NCBI RefSeq assembly: GCF_001544795.2
Contig: NZ_FCOI02000015.1
Span: 124,001-188,000, forward strand
Source of the DNA: Caballeronia temeraria
GTDB lineage: Bacteria > Pseudomonadota > Gammaproteobacteria > Burkholderiales > Burkholderiaceae
DNA length: 64,000 nt
Direction of reading: 5' to 3'
The notes beneath the pieces were generated by a model. That model was not told the DNA's origin and did no database searches. It saw nothing but the letters and a program-made list of their open reading frames with translations. Each line of letters begins with the position of its first letter. Positions within the stretch are counted from its first letter, which is position 1. Shown piece after piece: positions 51,382 through 62,005 of the stretch. The position numbers and the translations under genes were made by a program.

Positions 51382-52530
51382 TCAGAGAGACTCCATCAGC
51401 ATGCGTCGATAATCGCCGGCGCTCGCTTCGCGCGGATTCGTCTTGTGGCAATGATCCGCGAGCGCGCCCTTCACCACCTTGTCGAACATGCTTTCGTCGA
51501 CGCCCATCTGCGACAGACGCGTCGGCAAGCCGAGACGCGCGGTCATGTCATGCACGGCCTGCGCGACATCGGCATCGTCGACGAGATTCATCACGCGGCG
51601 CATGCGCGCGAAACGCCGGTCCGCCACGACCGTCGGCGCGCTTTCGTTGAAGCGCAGCACGGCGGGCAGCACGACCGCGTTCAGCGTGCCGTGATGCAGC
51701 GACGTGCGTCCGTTCACCGCGAGCCCGCCCAGCGGATGCGACAGCGAATGCACGCAGCCGAGGCCCTTCTGGAACGCCATCGCGCCCTGCATCGATGCGG
51801 ACATCATGTTCAGGCGCGCGTCGCGGTCTTGGCCGTCGTGCGTCGCGCGCTCGATGTTGGCCCACGCGCGTTCAAGGCCGTCGAGCGCGATGCCGTCGGC
51901 GGGCGGATTGAACGCGGGCGCGAGAAATGTTTCGATGCAATGCGCGATCGCGTCCATGCCGGTCGCGGCGGTGAGCATGGGCGGCAGGCCGAGCGTGAGC
52001 GACGGATCGCAGATCGCCGATTTCGGCAGCAGATGCCACGAATGGAAGCCGAGCTTGCGCCCGTCGTTCAGAATGATGATCGCGCCGCGCGCCACTTCGC
52101 TGCCCGTGCCCGATGTGGTCGGCACCGCGATCAGCGGCGCCGCGCGCTCCGTGATCTTGCCGCTGCCGCCTTCGATCGTCGCGTAGGCCGTGAGCGGCTC
52201 GCCGTGCGTCGCGGCGATCGCGACGCCCTTCGCCAGATCGATCGACGAGCCGCCGCCCACCGCGATCAGCCCGTCGCAGCCTTCGCTTTTGTAGTGCGCG
52301 GCGGCTTGCATGACCATCGCTTCGGTCGGGTTCGACGGCGTGTCGTCGAACACCGGCAGCGCGCCGAGCTTAGCGCTTTCGGTCACGCGATCGGCGAGTC
52401 CCGCCGCCCTGACGCCTTTATCGGTGATGACGAGCGGACGCTTCATCCCGATGCGCGCGCACTCGCTTTGCAGCGTCTCCAGCGCGTCGTAGCCGAGATG
52501 AATGTGGGTCAGGTAGAAGATGAAGGCCAT
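51382..52530 (-). CDS. Iron-containing alcohol dehydrogenase
   Basis: A 382-residue member of the Fe-ADH family (type III). The NAD-binding motif GGGSSIDLAKGVAI lies near residue 99, and the metal-binding region contains the SLSHPLGG and HHGTLNAVVLPAVLRFN segments with the His ligands. The first gene of a minus-strand run with the thioesterase (3-base gap) and livHMGF. Related members oxidise 1,3-propanediol, lactaldehyde or 4-hydroxybutyrate; the substrate here cannot be told. It lies 66 bases downstream of the threonine aldolase gene. Confidence 0.9.
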   Translation of the reverse strand: MAFIFYLTHIHLGYDALETLQSECARIGMKRPLVITDKGVRAAGLADRVTESAKLGALPVFDDTPSNPTEAMVMQAAAHYKSEGCDGLIAVGGGSSIDLAKGVAIAATHGEPLTAYATIEGGSGKITERAAPLIAVPTTSGTGSEVARGAIIILNDGRKLGFHSWHLLPKSAICDPSLTLGLPPMLTAATGMDAIAHCIETFLAPAFNPPADGIALDGLERAWANIERATHDGQDRDARLNMMSASMQGAMAFQKGLGCVHSLSHPLGGLAVNGRTSLHHGTLNAVVLPAVLRFNESAPTVVADRRFARMRRVMNLVDDADVAQAVHDMTARLGLPTRLSQMGVDESMFDKVVKGALADHCHKTNPREASAGDYRRMLMESL

Positions 52531-52596
52531 GGCGCGGGAATCGGTGGAAGGTGTGCGGGCATGTTAGGAGCGGCGCGGCGATGGTGTCAATCGGGG

Positions 52597-53652
52597 TTAG
52601 ATCGACGCGGACAATGCGCGCACTTCATCGACGAAGCGCTCGACGGTTTCGCGCTTCGTATCCCACGCGCACATCAGACGGCAGCCGCCCGAACCGATGA
52701 ACTGATAAAAGCGCCAGCCCTTCGCCCGCAACGCCGCCGCGACGTGCGACGGCAATTCCGCGAACACCGCGTTCGATTCGGGCTTGAACAGCAAGGACAC
52801 GCCCGGAATGCTGCTCAGGCCTTCGGCCATCAGCGAAGCCGTTGCGTTCGCGTGGCGGGCGTTGCGCAACCAGACATCGTCGTCGAGCAGGCCGAGCCAC
52901 GGCGCGGAGATGAAGCGCATCTTCGACGCGAGCTGTCCGGCCTGCTTCAGCCGATACGCGAAATCCGCGGCGAGCGCCTTATCGAAGAACACGACCGCCT
53001 CGCCCACCGGCAAGCCGTTTTTCGTGCCGCCGAAACACAGCACGTCGACGCCCGCGCGCCACGTGATCTCCGACGGATGCACGTTCAATGTCGCGACCGC
53101 ATTCGCGAAACGCGCACCATCCATGTGTATCTTCAGATGCCGGCGCTTGGCGATGGCCGCGATTGCACGAATTTCCTCGACGGTGTAGACAGTGCCGACT
53201 TCCGTCGCCTGCGTGAGCGCGACGACCTTGGGCTTCGGATAGTGGATATCGGCGCGTCTGGTGACGAGTTCTTCGATGGCGTCGGGCGTGAGCTTGCCGT
53301 TCTCGCCCTTCGCGGTGAGCAGCTTGGAGCCGCCGGAGAAGAACTCGGGGCCGCCGCATTCATCGGTCTCGATATGCGCCAGTTCGTGGCAGATCACCGA
53401 GTGATATGACTGGCACAGCGACGCGAGCGCGAGCGAATTCGCCGCCGTGCCGTTGAACACGAAGAAGACTTCGCAATCGGTCTGAAAGAGATCGCGGATG
53501 CGGTCGCAGACTTGCGTCGTCCACGAATCGTCGCCGTAGGCGGGCTCGTGGCCGCTCGTATTGGCCTGAATCAGCGCCTGTAGCGCTTCGGGGCAGATGC
53601 CTGCGTAGTTATCGGAGGCAAAGTGTTGGATCGGGTCCGTGGGCGCTGTCAT
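52597..53652 (-). CDS. ltaE: Low-specificity L-threonine aldolase
   Basis: A 351-residue PLP enzyme that cleaves L-threonine (and allo-threonine) to glycine and acetaldehyde. The N-terminal FASDNYAGICPEALQAL, HELAHIETDE, the conserved DGARFANAVA (Asp/Gly/Ala near the cofactor) and the PLP lysine in FGGTKNGLPVGEAVVFF are visible. The C-terminus ends normally. The ATG at 53652 gives the expected length; the frame is open upstream without similarity. The acetaldehyde product could be used by the alcohol dehydrogenase downstream, an inference only. Confidence 0.92.
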   Translation of the reverse strand: MTAPTDPIQHFASDNYAGICPEALQALIQANTSGHEPAYGDDSWTTQVCDRIRDLFQTDCEVFFVFNGTAANSLALASLCQSYHSVICHELAHIETDECGGPEFFSGGSKLLTAKGENGKLTPDAIEELVTRRADIHYPKPKVVALTQATEVGTVYTVEEIRAIAAIAKRRHLKIHMDGARFANAVATLNVHPSEITWRAGVDVLCFGGTKNGLPVGEAVVFFDKALAADFAYRLKQAGQLASKMRFISAPWLGLLDDDVWLRNARHANATASLMAEGLSSIPGVSLLFKPESNAVFAELPSHVAAALRAKGWRFYQFIGSGGCRLMCAWDTKRETVERFVDEVRALSASI

Positions 53653-53780
53653 GGGGTCGCTGTGATGGCCTGTGCTTGAACGAGGCACGCGCGAACGGAT
53701 GATTCGCGCGGCCGGCGATCCGGCCATTTTAGCGGCACGGACCGGCGCGCGCCGTGGCGCCGGTCCGTGCGATGTCAGGG

Positions 53781-54026
53781 TTACTTGCTGTTCGGCGCAC
53801 TCGCGGCGTTGGCCTGTTGCGCCTCCTGCGCCTTTTTGTCCTTCTTGCTGGCTTCGTGATGGCCGATCGCGCAGCCGCCCACCGCGCCCGCGGTGCCGTG
53901 TTTGCCGGCGACGTGTCCCGCTACGCCGCCCACCGCCGCGCCTTCGATACAGCCCTTCGCCTGCGCGGCGCCGGTTGCAGCGAGCATCGCCGACGTCAGT
54001 ACGATCATTGCGATTTTGCGACTCAT
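53781..54026 (-). CDS. Small exported glycine-zipper protein
   Basis: An 81-residue protein: a signal peptide (residues ~1-22, ending AAQA), a cysteine shortly after, then a Gly-rich stretch with regular GxxxG spacing (GAAVGGVAGHVAGKHGTAGAVGG), and a charged Lys/Ala/Gln tail. Such glycine-zipper proteins often associate with the outer membrane and stress responses. It is not obviously a lipoprotein, because no lipobox precedes the cysteine. It lies between ltaE and alaS, on the same strand. Confidence 0.75.
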   Translation of the reverse strand: MSRKIAMIVLTSAMLAATGAAQAKGCIEGAAVGGVAGHVAGKHGTAGAVGGCAIGHHEASKKDKKAQEAQQANAASAPNSK

Positions 54027-54099
54027 GATGCATCTCCCTTTGTAGTTGATGAACGCGATGGGAGAGATGCACGCGATGTGCCTGACAGCCTGTAAGCAA

Positions 54100-54132
54100 A
54101 AACGGCTCGATCTTGATCAGATCGAGCCGTTT
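54100..54132 (-). terminator. Intrinsic terminator of alaS
   Basis: AAACGGCTCGATCT and AGATCGAGCCGTTT pair in a perfect 14-bp stem around TGATC, followed on the minus strand by TTTTGC. It begins 22 bases after the alaS stop. Confidence 0.9.
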
Positions 54133-54153
54133 CTAACGGAACGCGAAAAGCGT

Positions 54154-56778
54154 TTAAAGCTGCTGCTGAACCCAGCCGGTGACGCCCGCGAGCGCGGCCG
54201 GCAGATTGGCCGGTTCCGTGCCGCCTGCCTGCGCCATGTCGGGACGGCCGCCGCCCTTGCCGCCGACCTGCTGCGCGACGAAGTTGACGAGTTCGCCCGC
54301 CTTCACCTTCTTCGATGCATCCGGCGTCACGCCCGCGATCAGGCTGACCTTGCCGCCCTCCACCGATGCGAGCACGATCGCCGCGCTCTTCAGCTTGTCC
54401 TTCAGCTTGTCGACGGTTTCGCGCAGCGTCTTCACGTCCGCGCCTTCGAGTTGCGCGGCGAGCACCTGCACGCCGGAGACATCGACGGCCTTGGACACGA
54501 GTTCATCGCCCTGGCTCGCTGCGAGCTTCGACTTGAGCGCGCCGAGTTCCTTCTCCAGCGACTTCACGTGCTCCTGAACCTGCGCGATACGCTGCGTCAG
54601 TTCAGACGGCTGCGCCTTCAGCACGCCCGCCGCCGCATTGATGCGCTGATCCAGCTCCTGCACGTAGCGCACCGCGTTGTCGCCCGTGATCGCCTCGACG
54701 CGGCGAATGCCCGCCGCGACGCCGCCTTCCATCACGATCTTGAAGAAGCCGATGTCGCCCGTGCGCTGGACGTGCGTACCGCCGCACAGCTCGCGCGAGA
54801 AGCCGAGATCGAGCACGCGCACCGTGTCGCCGTACTTTTCGCCGAAGAGCGCCATCGCGCCGCCCTTCACCGCCTCGTCGTACGGCATCACGCGCACGAC
54901 GCCCGGCGCGTTCGCGATGATCTCGTTGTTCACGATCTGCTCGACGCGGCGGATGTCTTCGTCCGTCATCGGCGCGTTGTGGGCGAAGTCGAAGCGCGTC
55001 TTGTCGGCATCGACGAGCGAACCTTTCTGCTGCACGTGGCCGCCGAGCACTTCGCGCAGCGCCTTGTGCATCAGGTGCGTCGCCGAGTGATTGCGCGCGG
55101 TGCGGCCGCGGCGCACGCCGTCGATTTCCGCCTTCACGACGTCGCCGACCTTGAGCGTGCCCTGCTCGACCGTGCCATGATGACCGACGACATCGGCCTG
55201 CACCTTCAGCGTATCCGCGACGGCGAAGCGCACGTTCGCGTTCGCGAGCACGCCCTGATCGCCGACCTGACCGCCCGATTCCGCGTAGAACGGCGTGTGA
55301 TCGAGCACGACGACCGCTTGTTGTCCGGCTCGCGTCTGCTGAACCGATGCGCCTTCGACATACAGCGCGAGGATTTTCGCGTCGTCGAAGATTTCCTTTT
55401 CGTAGCCGTGGAACGTGGACTTCGCGCCCGAGTATTCGAGGCCCGCCGCGAGCTTGAACTTGCCCGCCGCGCGCGCCTGGTCGCGCTGACGCGCCATCGC
55501 GTCGTCGAACGCGGGTTCGTCGACGGTCACGCCGCGCTCGCGGCAGACGTCCGCCGTGAGATCGAGCGGGAAGCCGTAGGTGTCGTGCAGCTTGAACGCG
55601 AGTTCGCCGTCCAGTTGCTTCACGCCCTTCTTTTCCAGATCGGCGAGTTCGCCTTCCAGAATCGACATGCCGTGTTCGATCGTCTCGAAGAAACGCTCTT
55701 CTTCCTGACGCAGCACGTCCGTCACGCGCTGCTGCGCGTCCGCGAGTTCCGGATACGCCGCGCCCATTTCCGCGACGAGATCCGCCACGAGCTTGTTGAA
55801 GAACGCGCCCTTCTTGCCGAGCTTGTAGCCGTGACGGATCGCGCGGCGCACGATGCGGCGCAGCACGTAGCCGCGGCCTTCGTTGCCGGGAATCACGCCG
55901 TCGACGATCAGGAACGAGCACGCGCGGATGTGGTCCGCGATCACCTTCAGCGAGTTGTTTTCCAGATCGGGCGTGTTCGTTTCACGCGCCGCGGCCTTGA
56001 TGAGGTTCTGGAACAGGTCGATTTCGTAGTTGCTGTGCACGTGCTGCAGCACGGCGGCGAGACGTTCGAGGCCCATGCCCGTATCGACGCACTGCTTGGG
56101 CAGCGGCGTCATGTTGCCCTGCGCGTCGCGGTTGAACTGCATGAACACGAGATTCCAGATCTCGATAAAGCGGTCGCCGTCTTCTTCAGGCGATCCCGGC
56201 GGGCCGCCCCAGATTTCCGGGCCGTGATCGTAGAACACTTCGGAGCACGGACCGCACGGGCCGGTGTCGGCCATCTGCCAGAAATTGTCCGATGCGTAGC
56301 GCGCGCCCTTGTTGTCGCCGATGCGGATGATGCGCTCGACCGGCACGCCGATTTCCTTCGCCCAGATGTCGAAGGCTTCGTCGTCTTCCTGGTAGACGGT
56401 GACGGTGAGCTTTTCCGCCGGCAGCGCGTAGACCTTGGTCAGCAGCTCCCAGCAGTAGTGGATCGCGTCGCGCTTGAAGTAATCGCCGAACGAGAAGTTG
56501 CCGAGCATCTCGAAGAACGTGTGGTGGCGCGCGGTGTAGCCGACGTTCTCCAGATCGTTGTGCTTGCCGCCCGCGCGCACGCTGCGCTGCGCGGTGGTCG
56601 CGCGCGAATACGGACGCGATTCGCTGCCCAGGAACACGTCCTTGAACTGGACCATGCCCGAGTTGGTGAAGAGCAGCGTCGGGTCGTTGCCGGGCACGAG
56701 GCTCGACGAACGCACGATCGTGTGGCCCTTCGATTCGAAAAACTTCAGGAATTTCTCGCGTATTTCGGCGGCTTTCAT
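54154..56778 (-). CDS. alaS: Alanyl-tRNA synthetase
   Basis: An 874-residue class II aminoacyl-tRNA synthetase. N-terminal aminoacylation core from MKAAEIREKFLKFFESKGH through RSSSLVPGNDPTLLFTNSGM and TVYQEDDEA; the middle tRNA-binding helices follow. The editing domain has NHSATHLMHKAL (HxxxH, ~residue 560) and CGGTHVQRTGD, which hydrolyse mischarged Ser/Gly-tRNA(Ala). The C-terminal C-Ala domain (KGGGRPDMAQAGG) completes it. Full length and intact. Free-standing AlaX is also in this window (4408-5139). Confidence 0.97.
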   Translation of the reverse strand: MKAAEIREKFLKFFESKGHTIVRSSSLVPGNDPTLLFTNSGMVQFKDVFLGSESRPYSRATTAQRSVRAGGKHNDLENVGYTARHHTFFEMLGNFSFGDYFKRDAIHYCWELLTKVYALPAEKLTVTVYQEDDEAFDIWAKEIGVPVERIIRIGDNKGARYASDNFWQMADTGPCGPCSEVFYDHGPEIWGGPPGSPEEDGDRFIEIWNLVFMQFNRDAQGNMTPLPKQCVDTGMGLERLAAVLQHVHSNYEIDLFQNLIKAAARETNTPDLENNSLKVIADHIRACSFLIVDGVIPGNEGRGYVLRRIVRRAIRHGYKLGKKGAFFNKLVADLVAEMGAAYPELADAQQRVTDVLRQEEERFFETIEHGMSILEGELADLEKKGVKQLDGELAFKLHDTYGFPLDLTADVCRERGVTVDEPAFDDAMARQRDQARAAGKFKLAAGLEYSGAKSTFHGYEKEIFDDAKILALYVEGASVQQTRAGQQAVVVLDHTPFYAESGGQVGDQGVLANANVRFAVADTLKVQADVVGHHGTVEQGTLKVGDVVKAEIDGVRRGRTARNHSATHLMHKALREVLGGHVQQKGSLVDADKTRFDFAHNAPMTDEDIRRVEQIVNNEIIANAPGVVRVMPYDEAVKGGAMALFGEKYGDTVRVLDLGFSRELCGGTHVQRTGDIGFFKIVMEGGVAAGIRRVEAITGDNAVRYVQELDQRINAAAGVLKAQPSELTQRIAQVQEHVKSLEKELGALKSKLAASQGDELVSKAVDVSGVQVLAAQLEGADVKTLRETVDKLKDKLKSAAIVLASVEGGKVSLIAGVTPDASKKVKAGELVNFVAQQVGGKGGGRPDMAQAGGTEPANLPAALAGVTGWVQQQL

Positions 56779-56990
56779 AGCGTACGGGGCGTGTCTTCGG
56801 TTCTTTGATGGCGCCCGCGGGCGGCTCTTTTCGAGCGTTGCCGGCGGAACAAGGGTGATTGTCGATTATACGGGATTCGCCGCGCCCGGCCGTCCGACGG
56901 GCGTGCTCGCAAAATCGCCCGCTATCGCGCGCGCGGCGGTTCTGTGCGACATTCGCAGTCCGGAGACACAACCAGAGCGAGACACATCGA

Positions 56991-58211
56991 ATGGGAGCCT
57001 TGAGTCATATCCGCGTGCTGGACCTGACCCGCGTGCTGGCGGGACCGTGGTGCGCGCAGACCTTAGCCGACTTCGGCGCGGACGTCATCAAGATCGAGCG
57101 GCCCGAAACCGGCGACGACACGCGCCATTGGGGCCCGCCCTACCTGAAGACGCCCGATGGCGAAGACACGCACGAGGCCGCGTACTATCTCGCGGCGAAC
57201 CGCAACAAGCGCTCCGTCACGGTCGATATCGCCACGCCGGAAGGCCAGCAGATCGTGCGCGAGCTGGCCGCGCAAAGCGATGTCGTCCTCGAAAACTACA
57301 AGGCCGGGCAACTGAAGAAGTACGGGCTCGATTACGAATCGCTGAAAGCGGTGAAGCCGGACATCGTCTATTGCTCGGTCACGGGGTTCGGGCAGACGGG
57401 GCCGTACGCGTCGCGCGCGGGCTACGATTTTATCGTGCAGGGAATCGGCGGTTTCATGAGCATCACCGGCGAGCGCGACGGCCAGCCCGGCGGCGGTCCG
57501 CAGAAGGCGGGCGTGGCGATCGCCGATCTGATGACCGGCATGTATGCGACCATCGGCGTGCTCACGGCGCTCGCGCACCGCGACCGCACGGGCGAAGGGC
57601 AATACATCGACATGGCGCTGCTCGACGTCCAGGTCGCGATGCTCGCCAACATGAACACGAATTTTCTCGCGAGCGGCAAACCGCCGGTGCGCTGGGGCAA
57701 CGCGCATCCGAACATCGTGCCGTATCAGACCTTCCAGACGAGCGATGGCTGGATCATCGTCGCCGTGGGCAACGACGGGCAGTTCCGCAAGTTCGTCGCT
57801 GCGGGCGGACGCCCGGAACTGGCCGACGACACCCGCTTCGCCGCGAACCCGTCGCGCGTGCGCAACCGCGACATCCTCGTGCCGGTCCTCGCCGACATGG
57901 TCCGCCTGAAAGGCAAGCACGAATGGATCGCCGAGCTCGAAGCGGCGGGCGTGCCGTGCGGTCCGATCAACGATCTGGGCGAAGTGTTCGAGGACCCGCA
58001 AGTCGTCGCGCGCCGGATGCAGATCGATGTGCCGCATCCGACGGGCGGGACGGTGAAACTCGTCGCGAGCCCGATCAAGATGAGCGCGACGCCGCCCGAA
58101 GCGCGCACGCATCCGCCGCTGCTGGGCGAGCACACATCGAGCGTGCTCGCCGACGTGCTCGGCTACGACGAGGCGAGAATCGCGCGTCTGCGGGAATTGA
58201 AGGCCATCTGA
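56991..58211 (+). CDS. CaiB/BaiF-family CoA transferase
   Basis: A 406-residue class III CoA transferase. The N-terminal IRVLDLTRVLAGPWCAQTLADFGADVIKIERP is the family signature; the catalytic Asp lies in GVAIADLMTGMYATIGVLTAL (~residue 178), and GRPELADDTRF with VPCGPINDLGEVFEDPQV is in the later region. The ATG at 56991 is chosen by family length. It is monocistronic, divergent from alaS (212 bases between starts). The CoA donor and acceptor cannot be assigned. Confidence 0.9.
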   Translation: MGALSHIRVLDLTRVLAGPWCAQTLADFGADVIKIERPETGDDTRHWGPPYLKTPDGEDTHEAAYYLAANRNKRSVTVDIATPEGQQIVRELAAQSDVVLENYKAGQLKKYGLDYESLKAVKPDIVYCSVTGFGQTGPYASRAGYDFIVQGIGGFMSITGERDGQPGGGPQKAGVAIADLMTGMYATIGVLTALAHRDRTGEGQYIDMALLDVQVAMLANMNTNFLASGKPPVRWGNAHPNIVPYQTFQTSDGWIIVAVGNDGQFRKFVAAGGRPELADDTRFAANPSRVRNRDILVPVLADMVRLKGKHEWIAELEAAGVPCGPINDLGEVFEDPQVVARRMQIDVPHPTGGTVKLVASPIKMSATPPEARTHPPLLGEHTSSVLADVLGYDEARIARLRELKAI

Positions 58212-58216
58212 GCGGT

Positions 58217-58429
58217 TTATCGGACGCCCGCGCCGATCAGACCGCCCGCCGCCGCGCCCGCAACCGTGCCGATCGGGCCGCCCGTGACCAGATAGCCGAG
58301 CGCACCGCCGGCGGCCGCGCCGACTCCGGCGTGCGCCTGCTGGCGCGATACGTTCGCGCAGGCGGCGAGGCTCGACACGAGCGCGGCTGCGGCGGCGAAC
58401 TTGAGCGTCGTGATGGCGATCTTCTTCAT
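58217..58429 (-). CDS. OsmB-like glycine-zipper lipoprotein
   Basis: A 70-residue outer-membrane lipoprotein candidate. The signal peptide ends in the lipobox LAAC (Cys24), followed by ANVSRQQAHAGVGAAAGGALGYLVTGGPIGTVAGAAAGGLIGAGVR, in which glycines recur as in OsmB/YmgG glycine zippers. It converges on the CoA transferase with five bases between stops. Family members are osmotically or stress-induced; a promoter was not located. Confidence 0.82.
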   Translation of the reverse strand: MKKIAITTLKFAAAAALVSSLAACANVSRQQAHAGVGAAAGGALGYLVTGGPIGTVAGAAAGGLIGAGVR

Positions 58430-58779
58430 GATGGGCTTCCTTGTGTTGTCGTTGTGATGTGTTGTGCTTTTCGTGCAGGAACGCGACGCCGAAACCGCGC
58501 GATCGATGCAGGCGAGCCGATCTTAAGAGGCCGCACACGCGCCTTTCAACGCGATTTACGTCCCGTTACGGTGGTTACGATCGGCGCGTTTCGCCGTAAT
58601 CGGTGTAACGGAACTCGCAAAACGGTCCGAACGCCGTCGGCGCCTGCCCCGGACGGTTGCGTAAGGTAGAATCGACCCAATATTCAAGGCCTTCGTACGC
58701 GTTTCCGGTCGCTGCGCACCGCGAAACGCTTCCCGAACCGTTTCACGCGCGCGAGCGCATCCGCTGCCACCTTTTCCGC
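58430..58779. other. Intergenic region upstream of glnS
   Basis: About 350 bases between the divergent lipoprotein and glnS genes. It contains a long imperfect hairpin (58562-58611) and a possible glnS -10 box TAGAAT at 58667-58672 with no good -35. No other gene is supported. Confidence 0.4.
58562..58611. repeat. Long imperfect inverted repeat
   Basis: CCGTTAC at one end pairs with GTAACGG at the other; a central CGGCG-CGTTT-CGCCG hairpin lies inside, with GAT/ATC pairing between. The motif GTTAC/GTAAC recurs several times. It could be an operator cluster or an RNA structure, 170-220 bases upstream of glnS and ~130 upstream of the lipoprotein. Confidence 0.4.
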
Positions 58780-60489
<1,710 letters not shown>

Positions 60490-60501
60490 TATCGGCAAAA
60501 C

Positions 60502-60533
60502 AAGGGCGCCGCACGGCGCCCTTCGTGTTTTTT
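60502..60533 (+). terminator. Intrinsic terminator of glnS
   Basis: AAGGGCGCC-GCAC-GGCGCCCTT is a 9-bp perfect stem with a 4-base loop, followed by CGTGTTTTTT. It begins 13 bases after the glnS stop. Confidence 0.88.
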
Positions 60534-60561
60534 CGGCCCCGCCGCTTTCAACGAGGACACC

Positions 60562-61536
60562 ATGAAGCTGCCGCATTGCTTCGCGCCGCATCGCACGCGG
60601 GCGCAACGAAGCGCCGCCCTCGCCTTCGCGCTCCTGATTGCAGCCGCCGGTGCGCACGCCGCGACCGCGTCCGAGCTCGCCACGGGGCAAGCGACCGTCG
60701 ATCAGATGCCGCCTTCCGCGACGCTGCGCAAGATCGTGGAAAACGGCGCGATCGTGCTGGGCACGCGCGAATCGTCGGTGCCATTCTCGTACTCGGTGAA
60801 GCAGCAACCGGTGGGCTACTCGTACGACATCGCGCTCAAGGTCGTCGACGAGATCAGAAAACGCCTCAAGATGCCCAATCTCGCCGTCAAGAACGTGATG
60901 GTGACCTCGGCGAACCGCATCTCGTATGTGGTGAACAATCAGGTCGATCTGGAATGCGGCTCGACCGCGCATGTCGCCGACCGCGATCCGCTCGTCGCGT
61001 TTTCGAACAGCTTTTTCCAGTACGGCATCCGCATGGCCGTGAAGAAGAAGTCGGGCATCCGCGATTACGACGAGCTCGCGAACAAGACCGTGGTGACCAC
61101 GGCGGGCACGTCGGACGAGCGCATGCTGCGGCAGATGAGCATCGACAGGAAGCTGAACCTGCGCATCATCAGCGCGCGCGATCACGCGGAGGCGTTTGCC
61201 GCGCTGAAGTCGGATCGCGCGGTCGCGTTCGTGATGGACGACCCGCTTCTCTACGGCAAGATCGCGCAGGAAGGCGCGGCGCGCGGCGATTACATCGTGA
61301 CGGGCGTGCCGCTCGCGAACGAAGCGTATGGCTGCATGATGAGAAAGGGCGACCCGGTGTTCAAGCGCATCGTCGACGATGTGATCGCGAACATGCAACG
61401 CTCGGGCGAAGCCACGAAGCTCTATGAAACCTGGTTCATGCGCCCGATCCCGCCGGACGGCATCAACCTGCAATTCCCGATGTCGCCGGAAATGAAGACG
61501 CTCTTCGCCAATCCCAACGACCGCACGATCGACTGA
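60562..61536 (+). CDS. Amino-acid ABC transporter substrate-binding protein (GltI-like), orphan
   Basis: A 324-residue periplasmic binding protein of family 3. Residues ~1-33 form a signal peptide (ALAFALLIAAAGAHA). TLRKIVENGAIVLGTRESSVPFSY, the aromatic-polar GYSYDIALKVVDEI, and the Arg-containing segment around DLECGSTAHVADRD match the glutamate/aspartate binders. No permease or ATPase gene is next to it, so it probably serves a transporter encoded elsewhere. It ends one base from the convergent Nudix gene. Confidence 0.88.
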   Translation: MKLPHCFAPHRTRAQRSAALAFALLIAAAGAHAATASELATGQATVDQMPPSATLRKIVENGAIVLGTRESSVPFSYSVKQQPVGYSYDIALKVVDEIRKRLKMPNLAVKNVMVTSANRISYVVNNQVDLECGSTAHVADRDPLVAFSNSFFQYGIRMAVKKKSGIRDYDELANKTVVTTAGTSDERMLRQMSIDRKLNLRIISARDHAEAFAALKSDRAVAFVMDDPLLYGKIAQEGAARGDYIVTGVPLANEAYGCMMRKGDPVFKRIVDDVIANMQRSGEATKLYETWFMRPIPPDGINLQFPMSPEMKTLFANPNDRTID

Positions 61537-61986
61537 TTACAGCGTCTCGTGCAGGTCGGCGAGCGACAGCGTCGTCTGAAAGAGCCGCGCGAGACTGCGG
61601 CTCGCGAACTGGTCGACGTCCGCCGGACTCACCCAGCGATACGCATCCATCTCGGGAATCATGGTGCCGTCGCTGTAGCGCGGGAAATACGATTCGCACA
61701 CGCAGTTTTCGAGCCGCACTTCGTCTTCGCTCACGCGGACCGCGAAGAGATGCAGGTCCTTGTCGCGCCGATACACGAAGCGCCCGAGATCCTTCAGGCG
61801 CGCGGCGTCCAGCACGATGCCCGTCTCCTCGACAAGCTCGCGCAACGCCGCCTCGCGCGGACTCTCGCCGGGATCGGCGGCGCCTTTGGGCACGTCCCAG
61901 TGCGTGGTTTCGGTCGCGTGACAGAGCAGCACGTCGCCCTGCTCGTTGAGCATGACCACGCCGCACGATACGGTGCGGGCGGTCAT
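61537..61986 (-). CDS. Nudix hydrolase
   Basis: A 149-residue Nudix protein. The Nudix box GAADPGESPREAALRELVEETGI fits GX5EX7REUXEEXGU, which binds the metal ions used to cleave nucleoside diphosphate-X substrates. N-terminal SCGVVMLNEQGDVLLCHA is typical of bis-5'-nucleosyl or dGTP-type members. The exact substrate is not evident. It is followed by the RT0821-type surface protein in the same direction. Confidence 0.92.
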   Translation of the reverse strand: MTARTVSCGVVMLNEQGDVLLCHATETTHWDVPKGAADPGESPREAALRELVEETGIVLDAARLKDLGRFVYRRDKDLHLFAVRVSEDEVRLENCVCESYFPRYSDGTMIPEMDAYRWVSPADVDQFASRSLARLFQTTLSLADLHETL

Positions 61987-62005
61987 CGGTTGCGTTCCCC
62001 GTTCA

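Noticed and set aside
54046..56808. 920-codon plus-strand open frame
   Set aside because: Exactly antisense to alaS with Arg/His/Ala bias and no domain.
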